DNA from: Anoplopoma fimbria
Lineage: Eukaryota > Chordata > Actinopteri > Perciformes > Anoplopomatidae
DNA length: 64,000 nucleotides
Assembly: GCF_027596085.1 (NCBI RefSeq)
Contig: NC_072467.1
Location: forward strand, 6,513,861-6,577,860
Direction of reading: 5' to 3'
In this document: positions 57,388 through 64,000 of the stretch, in pieces
How the letters are laid out: each line of letters opens with the position of its first letter
Numbering within the stretch: position 1 is the stretch's first letter
The notes under the pieces: model-generated
Seen by the model: the letters and a program-made list of their open reading frames with translations, nothing else
Database searches by the model: none
Told to the model about the DNA's origin: nothing
Program-made: the position numbers and the translations under genes

Positions 57388-58425
57388 TCAACATTGCTTG
57401 TAGTCCAATTCCCTCATTTTCTGTTTTTCAGTTCGGTGCGAGAAATCTAGTCTTTGTTGGGGTTGAACGAGTGCACTGAAGTCAGGTTGAATGTCAGAGG
57501 TGGATATGCGAAGGACAGCTGACAGGTGTTTGTCAGTGAAAGAGGATCTGTATCTTGATTTGTTGAACTTCATCATGGAGAATGTTTGTTCACATATGTA
57601 GGTAGATCCAAAGAGAACCAAAATCTTCTGAGCATGCCGCCTCATGTGTGGAAAGTTGAGAGAAGAATACAAATCCAGTAGTGATGCTGACTTAAAAGTG
57701 CTCTGCCAGTACTGTATCAGACTGCAGGTCAATGAGTTTGAGCTGAACATCACTGGCAGCATTATCCACACTGCACGTGAAAGGAGAGGTAATCATGGTC
57801 ATTTCACTTTCAACTGTTTTGAAGTCTTGAAATCGCCTTGAAAACTCACCATGCAGTGCCCCTAACATGGATGAGTACCTGTGGAGGTTATCAGCTGATG
57901 GTGTGACTTCTTTCAGGGTTGGCAGATGGGTGAGAATGTTACCCTCCATCTGGCTTGAAAGAAACTGCAACTTTCTCATGAAGCCTTCACCAGGCTGTAC
58001 AGGTCATGTGCAAATAGGCCCATGCCTTGCAGTTTAGTATTTAGACCATTCATGAGTGCAGTCACATCAACAGCAAATGCATGATCTGCCATCCAGTTTA
58101 CATCAGAGAGCTCTGGGATGTCCTTGCCTTTCTTCTCACAAAACTCTTGAATCTCAGCTCTCAGGTCCCATACTCTTTTAAGCACTTTGCCGAGGCTGAG
58201 CCATCTGACAGCTGTGTGGTCATGCTCCTCAAAGAGTGCGACAAACTGCCTGTGATTTGCTCTCGCCCTGATGAAGTTAACTACTTTAGTTACAACATCA
58301 ACAACATGGTTAAGTTTTAGCACTGACTTACACAACACATTCTGATGTATAATACAATGCAAAAATACCAATTTATGTTCTGGGATCATTACAGTCACTT
58401 TATCTTGCATCCGCTTCAAAAGTCC
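57388..58425 (-). pseudogene. hAT-family transposase pseudogene, C-terminal two thirds
   Basis: On the minus strand the coding sense starts at about 58425 and ends at TGA/TAG near 57390, in three frames. The first part holds KLVFLHCIIHQNVLCKS and VRWLSLGKVLKRVWDL, typical of the hAT catalytic domain of GTF2IRD2/ZBED-like relatives. The second part continues at about 57978 after a one-base insertion. The third starts after another one-base insertion near 57710 and carries the C-terminal dimerisation region (ICEQTFSMMKFNKSRYRSSF and LRISTSDIQPDF). The protein's BED finger and first catalytic Asp region are missing. Hence it is a dead transposase. The same family has been domesticated elsewhere in vertebrates, but two frameshifts argue against that here. 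Confidence 0.85.
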
Positions 58426-58430
58426 AAATT

Positions 58431-60015
58431 TTTTTTTGATTTATGTTTCGGGCACCTGGTCTGCTCTTAGAGGGGAGGTCCTACAATGTCATTGTGTTAA
58501 CAGACATTGGTAATGTTGGTGTAGCAGCAGAATCTTGAATTCACTCAAGCCAAAGTTTTTAAAGGGAACTCATTAAAAAAAAAGGTAAAGGCAGCTGTGT
58601 ATACAGAGATGTCTCAGACAAATTTAGAGGGTTGGGAATTACATGTAATAGGAAATACCAAAACCAAGTGTAAAAGTTCTACAAAAATTCAATGACTCAC
58701 GAAGGCTGTAGTCATGGTACGGTAGTGATTCATATTGGGATGACAGCCTTGGGGTGTCAGCAACAGACTTTGCCACAACTGCAATTCCAACCAGGTGTGC
58801 CTGGATGTGTAGTCTCAGTGAAAAAGATTCATGTCCCTCACTGTGAGATCCCCAGCAAGGTTGTGGTCATTTTACACCTTGTCTGCACAGAATTAAACTA
58901 AAATTATTGAAATTAATTATTATTGAATGTTTATTTTTATGGTCAAGAATTGACTATGAATGGAGTTTCCAGCTCTGAGTGCTTCTACCACCACTGGGAG
59001 CGCTTGTGCACAGTATTACTCTTTCGGCCCTGATATTTCTCCAGTGCAATTCTTTCTTGTTGATGGTATTTAGCCACATGGCCCGCTGCCACTTCCGTCA
59101 TCACTGTTTTCTTTACCATCTCTATTACCACAATGTCGACTTGGTTGACAAGTACTTGTTTATCTGTCTGAATCAGCGGGGTCGAGGATGTTAACTCACG
59201 TGGCTCCTGATTGCTGTACACAGTATATAGCTGGTATCATAGATGATTGTTGGCTGTTACTGCTGGCCTAATAAGTCTGTACAAATCCCAGTGTGCTGCT
59301 CGACAGAGGAGTTGTCAAGCCTGCAGAGCCTGTAAGTCTAAGAGAGCTTTGTGTTTGCTCATAGAACTAGGATTACAGTGTTTAACCTTTTGTTTCAAGT
59401 CCATTTGCTGTCACATTGGCTCTAGAATACAAAAGTGACATTCCAACTCAAGAGCAAGTTGCCATGCAAGTAACAAAAAGGAAAGCGTATGAGCTCGAAC
59501 AGCACATTATTTGTTATGCTAAGAATGAGGAACAGAAATCATGTAGAAATGGAGAACAGAGGCACTTAATGTTGGTTTGACTAAAATATTTTTAGAGACA
59601 ATGTGCACATGAACATCCATCACTGATTCTCACTCTGGGAATGGTGGGAGACATAGTGGTGGAGAGAATGGAGAAGGGAGCAAAAAGGGTTATTTTCTGT
59701 CAGAGGAGGCATGTGCTCTTCCCAAAATGAATTTCATCTCATATACATGCGTAAATCTCGTCGGCCCCTATCCCCCTCTTGGCGGGAAAAGCCGTTGAGA
59801 AAGACAGCTGAGATAAATCAGCGTGTGGGGCCCGATGTAGCCTGTGTGGGCCGGGACAGAGATGGAGCCACTGCAAGCGGCCTCTGGCTTTAATGATGTG
59901 CACTGAGCCAGTGGAGGCGTGTAAATCTGCTGCTGGCATCTCATTCTCTGCAGCCTCAATTCCTCCAGAACCTCTGAGATATCTCTGTCAAAGTCACCTC
60001 TGTGCACCTGTGGTA
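58431..60015. other. unannotated sequence with weak coding-like fragments
   Basis: The minus strand at 58985-59221 has a 78-codon open frame of protein-like composition (charged, ending QQERIALEKYQGRKSN...). The minus strand at 58690-58890 reads in part PGTPGWNCSCGKVCCQHPK, a Cys-rich fragment with stops around it. I could not name either. The patch 59740-60015 is GC-richer without ORF. No complete gene. Confidence 0.35.
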
Positions 60016-60115
60016 NNNNNNNNNNNNNNNNNNNNNNNNNNNNNNNNNNNNNNNNNNNNNNNNNNNNNNNNNNNNNNNNNNNNNNNNNNNNNNNNNNNNN
60101 NNNNNNNNNNNNNNN
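60016..60115. other. assembly gap (100 N)
   Basis: Exactly one hundred N, the usual size for a gap of unknown length. It cuts into the 3' LTR of the gypsy element, so the flanking target duplication and the LTR end are lost. Confidence 0.99.
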
Positions 60116-60501
60116 CGCACACGGAAATCACCAAACTCAGGGTCCAAGGTAAGCCGTAGTCGGCGTTTATTCACACACGTTACAGGGTATGTAAACACTA
60201 TCGGCGGGGGTCTCCGCGGGTCTCTCTCCTCTCGATTCGTCCGTAGTCTCTCTTCTCTGGATTCGTCCGTTGTCTCTCTTCTCTCGATCTCTCTGGTTGT
60301 AACTCCTTCTCCATCTCTTCTCCCTGGTGTGTGTCCGTGATCGTCTTTTAAGCCGGCTCTCCCCTCTCCCGGCCGGGTGTGTTGCATCCCGGTGATTACG
60401 CCGGATGTCGACGCACGCTCTGCTGCCGGCTGGTGGGTGGAGGCGGTACACCCCGTCGACCACCACCCCGCGGTTCCCCGGGTGGGGAGCGGGTTATCAC
60501 A
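60116..60501 (-). repeat. 3' LTR of the gypsy element, truncated by the gap
   Basis: Starts TGTGATAACCCGCTCCCCAC at 60501 (minus strand) and matches the 5' LTR closely. It contains AATAAA (about 60166-60171, minus) and two tandem 26-bp units (60234-60259 and 60260-60285, GATTCGTCCGT core). It retains a 134-bp segment, 60163-60296, that is missing in the 5' copy. Confidence 0.9.
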
Positions 60502-60514
60502 TCCCTTCCCCGTT
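60502..60514 (-). other. polypurine tract of the gypsy element
   Basis: On the minus strand AACGGGGAAGGGA abuts the LTR's TG. It is the expected primer site for plus-strand DNA synthesis. Confidence 0.8.
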
Positions 60515-60521
60515 AGATGAG

Positions 60522-62053
60522 GCCTCCGGTCCCCGGGAGTCCAGCCCAGGCAGGCATCCCGGCGTGACAAGGCGTCAGCGTTCGCGTGCTCCTTGCCAGG
60601 TCGGTGGTCCACCTTGAAACGAAAGTCCTGGAGGGCCAGGAACCACCGCGTCACCCTGGCGTTGGAGTCCTTCGCGCCGGCCATCCATTTCAGCGGGGCG
60701 TGATCGGTGACCAGGGTGAACTCCCGACCTAGGAGATAGTACCGGAGTTTAGTGAGTGACCACTTAATGGCCAGGGCCTCTTTCTCGACGGTCGAGTAAT
60801 TCCTCTCGTTGGGAAGGAGCTTCCGGCTGATGTAGGTGACGGGGTGCTCCTCCCCGCTCGGACCTGGGACAGGACTCCCCCCAGGCCCACCTCCGAGGCG
60901 TCGGTGTGCACTATGAGGGGGGAAGTAAAGTCTGGGGTTATGAGTACCGGTTCGGAGCACAAGGCTCCCTGAAGCGACTCGAAGGCCTTCTCGGCCGCCT
61001 CCGTCCACTGGATCCGATCGGGTAGTGTCTTTCGGGTCAGGTCGTTCATAGGGCTGGCCAGGGTGGCGAAGCCGGGTATGAACCGCTGGTAGTACCCGAC
61101 CAGCCCTAAGAACGACTTTACCTGCTTCTTGGAGGTCGGTCGTGGCCAGTCCCGGATGGCAGCCACCTTGCTCTCCTGGGGCCTGACGTTTCCCCGACCC
61201 ACCTGAAAGCCCAGGTAGGCCGTCTCCTCCAAGCCGAGGCGACACTTGGCCGGTTTGGCGGTGAGACCCGCCTTCCGTAACTCGCCTAGTACGGCCCTCA
61301 GCTGTTGGATGTGGACATCCCAGCTGTCGCTGTGGATGATGATGTCGTCTATGTATGCGGCGGCGTAGGCCTGGTGCGGCCGCAGGACCTGGTCCATCAT
61401 CCGTTGGAAGGTGGCTGGGGCTCCGTGGACCCCGAAGGGGAGAACGGTGTACTGGAACAGACCCCCCGGTGTCGCGAACGCCGTCTTCTCCCTGGCGGAC
61501 TTGGTCAAGGGCACTTGCCAATAACCCTTGGTCAAGTCCAGGGTGGTGAGATACCGGGCAGGCCCCAGTCGCTCGATCAGGTCGTCCACCCTGGGCATGG
61601 GATAGGCGTCGAAGTCGGAGACCTCGTTCAGCCGCCGGAAGTCGTTACAGAACCTGTAGCTCCCGTCAGGTTTGGGCACGAGGACGACTGGACTAGACCA
61701 GGCGCTGCGGGACTCCTCGATGACGTGCAGCTGCAGCATCCGGGCCACCTCCTCCTGGATCGCCGCCCGTCTGGCCTCCGGGACTCTGTAGGGCGGAACT
61801 CTCACCTTTACTCCCGGTGCCGTCCGGATGTCGTGCTGGATCACCGAGGTCCGACCCGGGAGCTCGGAGAAGACGTCCTGGTGTTGCAGGACCAGGTCAG
61901 CGAGGTCTTGCTTCTGGTCTGGGCTGAGGTCCTCTCCTACCGGAACCACCGGAACCCCTCGTCGAGCCACCAACCCCATGGGTGCCGGACCGGGCGGATC
62001 CCCCCCCTCCTTCCACTGCTTCAAAATGTTCACATGGTAGAGTTGGGTAGGCT
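60522..62053 (-). pseudogene. gypsy pol fragment: integrase end, reverse transcriptase, RNase H, one frameshift
   Basis: The frame beginning about 62053 continues to about 60868 (first ATG at 62033). It shows the conserved RT blocks: VIEESRSAWSSPVVLVPKPD, FCNDFRRLNEV, LDLTKGYWQVPL, LPFGVHGAPATFQRMMD, and the catalytic YIDD at 61344-61355, followed by KKQVKSFLGLVGYYQRFI. RNase H starts with VHTDASEVGLGGVLSQV. Near 60868 a one-base deletion shifts the frame; the RNase H sense goes on in another frame with TVEKEALAIKW and VTDHAPLKW and ends with HANADALSRR near 60550. Apart from this shift and the missing upstream domains the sequence is well preserved, so decay is recent. Confidence 0.88.
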
Positions 62054-62080
62054 TACCGTGTGAGGTAGTGGCGCCGAGCT

Positions 62081-62097
62081 GCCCGCATTCTCCACCA
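62081..62097 (-). other. primer-binding site of the gypsy element
   Basis: TGGTGGAGAATGCGGGC starts three bases after the LTR end (CA at 62100). It begins TGG, as required to pair with a tRNA CCA end. The tRNA species was not assigned. Confidence 0.6.
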
Positions 62098-62099
62098 TA

Positions 62100-62382
62100 T
62101 GTGGCAACCCGGGTTGCGGATGTTTCGGTCGCACACGGAAATCACCAAACTCAGGGTCCAAGGTAAGCCGTAGTCGTTGTAACTCCTTCTCCATCTCTTC
62201 TCCCTGGTGTGTGTCCGTGATCGTCTTTTAAGCCGGCTCTCCCCTCTCCCGGCCGGGTGTGTTGCATCCCGGTGATTACGCCGGATGTCGACGCACGCTC
62301 TGCTGCCGGCTGGTGGGTGGAGGCGGTACACCCCGCCGACCACCACCCCGCGGTTCCCCCGGGTGGGGAGCGGGTTATCACA
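62100..62382 (-). repeat. 5' LTR of the gypsy element, internally deleted
   Basis: Starts TGTGATAACC at 62382 and ends CA at 62100, 283 bp. It matches the 3' LTR except that 134 bp between CGTAGTCG and TTGTAACT are missing, including the polyadenylation signal and the tandem 26-bp units. Confidence 0.88.
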
Positions 62383-62665
62383 ACACACACTGTAATATTA
62401 TGGTGAAGCACAGTATGTATTACTCTGCGACGCTCCTGACTACGGTGGCCGTGATGCTGCTGCGGTGCGGCTTTGTAGTTTACCAAAGTCGTACTAAAAC
62501 ATGTTGACAGAGCGCCGTGTACCACACAAAATCGCTTCGAGGTCAGTAAGCACAACCAGAATTAATCCATATATAAGGCGCTCCGGATTATAAGGCGCAC
62601 TGTCGTTTTTTGAGAAAATTAAAGGCTTTTAAGTGCGCCTTATAGTGCGGAAAATACGGTAACAA
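62383..62665 (-). repeat. dispersed MITE-like repeat (ATAAGGCGCAC type) at the gypsy insertion edge
   Basis: The right part (about 62555-62660) contains ATATATAAGGCGCTCCGGAT, TATAAGGCGCACTGTCG, then the opposing AGTGCGCCTTATAGTGCGG and AAAATACGGTAA, a partly self-complementary layout. The left part (62395-62550) adjoins without a visible break. I recognise the GGCGCAC/GTGCGCC words from a widespread vertebrate DNA-transposon-derived repeat. The gypsy 5' LTR begins at its left edge. Confidence 0.6.
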
Positions 62666-63389
62666 TATCTACAGTAGATTAAGGAAATACAGTAACAGAT
62701 TGTACAGATGGACAGAAATTGCTGCCCTAAATTGTGACCTCATACAAATGAATAAATAAACAATGTTACTCTACTACTACCACGGTATATTTACTAAATT
62801 GAAAGCCGAAGGAATAACAGGGACCAAATTTAAATTAAATGCCTAAAGAAACCTCAGGAGGCACTTGATCTAGTTGCATGTTGGGAACAGCATGGGTTTG
62901 GAAATCCCTACCAACCCTAAAACAAAAAAATGCAATTGGCATACATCAAACTTAAGTTAAGAAATTCCTGTAAAATGCTTTCCCCTGACGGTAAACACAC
63001 TCGCTATAATCAATGATAAAAATTATAATGTACATTATAAGGCATTGCCATCACCAAAGGCCCAAATCCTAATGAAGCCATTAATCAAGCTAAGAGGTCA
63101 GATCTCTCCAATAAAAGCTATGTATCACTGATTGTTTATTGAAGCTTTTGCAAAATATTCCAACCCTGTGATCAATTAGGTCACACAGGCAAATGTCAAA
63201 GTCCCATTGCTACAATAAACTATAAGATATTTGTTTATGGATTGGAAAGTAATTAAAGGCTGGAGGTCATTGATTTGTTAACACAAGAACAGGACATAAT
63301 ACATACTGTAGGATTATTATGATTAAAAAAATATGGACCAGGAAAGAATGGCATTAGCAGCGCTTACCCTAAGGACTGGGGGGCTATCA
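62666..63389. other. non-coding AT-rich sequence
   Basis: Nothing recognised. Confidence 0.5.
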
Positions 63390-63560
63390 AAGCATGAACT
63401 GGGTGAAAGGCAGGGAAACATCATGAACAGGTTGGCAGTCTATTGCAGGGCTAGCATATTAACAGACAAACATATAAACTCTCACTTAACATCTATGGGC
63501 TACTTAGAGTCTCCATTTTACCTGATCTGCATGTTTTTTGGAAAGCGGGATGACAGCAAA
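63390..63560. repeat. dispersed vertebrate repeat fragment (CTGGGTGAAAGGCAGGG type)
   Basis: Order of words CTGGGTGAAAGGCAGGGAAA, ACAGGTTGGCAGTCTATTGC, AGGGCTAGCATATTAACAGAC, TAGAGTCTCCATTTTACCTG, ATCTGCATGTTTTTTGG. I know this order as a widely dispersed fish repeat. Class not determined; an ORF across it is not credible as a gene. Confidence 0.65.
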
Positions 63561-64000
63561 ACAAACACGTTTTAAGCTTCACACCACTTTACAAACATTA
63601 GTCATTACTAAGACTGAATTACAATTACACTTTGATGCGCCGTTATTCCTCCTTGCTGTTCTGTTTGAAAGGAACGGAGGCAAATTGGGGGACAGAGTTG
63701 TTCCACCACTGAGCCTGCAGTTGATGTAGTCACAGCTGACATCTGTGAAGAGGGACAGTTGGCACGGAGGAACGGATGAGACGTTTGATGATGTATTATT
63801 TGAACACCCCTCCCATCGTGAGATTTTAAAAATCTCTGCAGTTCACATGATTGTGAGAAGGGCAACGTGTTTGGTCTAACCATGCTTGGATATTTCTTAA
63901 GCTATTACTTCTGATTCTGGGATCTTCACTGTTATCCTCTCTTACCTGTTCATCTGATATGTTCAAAAATAGATATAACATAGCACAACATATAGAAAAC
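63561..64000. other. non-coding window end
   Basis: No domain or repeat recognised. Overlapping short open frames on both strands (63538-63883) show no motifs. Confidence 0.45.

Larger units (their letters stand above)
56833..58430 (-). mobile_element. hAT DNA transposon relic, 3' end present, 5' end lost
   Basis: The plus-strand left edge is CAGGGGTGGGCAATTATTTT, a standard hAT terminal inverted repeat. It is followed by GGCCACATGTGAAACTGGGA and GGGCCGGACC, as in fish hAT termini. The transposase lies on the minus strand inside. No matching inverted terminus is found on the right side; coding sense ends abruptly at about 58425. The preceding octamer ATTTAGAG (56825-56832) recurs at 58622-58629 and might be the 8-bp target duplication, but the bases just inside it do not look like a hAT terminus. 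Confidence 0.8.
60116..62382 (-). mobile_element. deleted Ty3/gypsy (probably Gmr1-like) LTR retrotransposon
   Basis: Minus-strand order: 5' LTR 62382-62100, primer-binding site, short leader, partial pol 62050-60520, polypurine tract, 3' LTR 60501-60116 (cut by the gap). RT and RNase H are recognisable, while gag and protease are absent. Immediately upstream of RT the frame reads PTQLYHVNILKQW, which I match to the C-terminal end of a gypsy integrase (GPY/F region). No integrase follows RNase H, which runs straight into the polypurine tract. This is the Gmr1-like order (integrase before RT). A deletion removed leader-to-integrase sequence. GC content is far above the surroundings, as expected of a recent arrival. 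Confidence 0.85.

Noticed and set aside
61305..62063. 252-codon plus-strand frame
   Set aside because: Antisense shadow of the GC-rich gypsy RT gene; no protein-like motifs.

Overview
The window looks like an AT-rich intergenic or intronic stretch of a teleost fish genome. I could not establish any complete host protein-coding gene. The teleost assignment rests on repeat content: a tRNA-derived SINE with a (TGTAATG)n-type tail, an L2-like LINE carrying the same tail, a DIRS-type tyrosine-recombinase retroelement, a hAT relic, two different Ty3/gypsy lineages, long (CA)n/(TG)n arrays, and several short dispersed sequences typical of fish genomes. All family names come from my own reading of motifs; no database was searched.

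Layout. Positions 1-155 are CpG-dense and end in a splice-donor-like site, so a promoter or first exon may lie just off the left edge. From 156 to about 8.1 kb there are microsatellites, one dispersed repeat (5349-5800) and a weak candidate exon (6446-6500). From 8168 to 13611 I see what may be one decayed DNA transposon of about 5.4 kb. Its ends read CACTC...GAGTG, and it holds a four-finger C2H2 ORF, downstream coding fragments with frameshifts, and two SINEs in opposite orientation; one of these interrupts the coding sequence. A probable solo gypsy LTR follows (13801-14298). From 14.3 to 35.6 kb the sequence is mostly non-coding, with a 153-bp (CA)n array, two tRNA-derived SINEs, a decayed LINE reverse-transcriptase segment (31456-31960) and small hairpins. 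At 35.6-37.7 kb an L2-like LINE 3' end (minus strand) abuts a Ty3/gypsy pol relic (plus strand) with RT, RNase H and integrase pieces in the usual order.

From 37.7 to 53.8 kb I see mainly unique sequence plus a long (CA)n array and minor repeats. The right end is dense in elements: a possible DIRS-like end (53806-54300); an internally deleted DIRS element with inverted terminal repeats and an internal complementary region (54861-56240); a hAT transposase relic (56833-58430); a 100-N assembly gap (60016-60115); and a minus-strand Ty3/gypsy element with both LTRs, primer-binding site and polypurine tract (60116-62382). In that element a trace of an integrase C-terminus precedes RT and nothing follows RNase H, which points to the Gmr1-like domain order. 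Small dispersed repeats close the window.

The relationships between elements are the main interest. A SINE and a LINE share a 3' tail, which suggests that the LINE machinery mobilises the SINE. Two gypsy lineages with apparently opposite pol order lie 23 kb apart. The DIRS element retains its full terminal architecture although its replication genes are gone. I found no convincing new host system; the best candidates for something undescribed are the deleted DIRS derivative with a fused gag/recombinase ORF and the 5.4-kb composite transposon.
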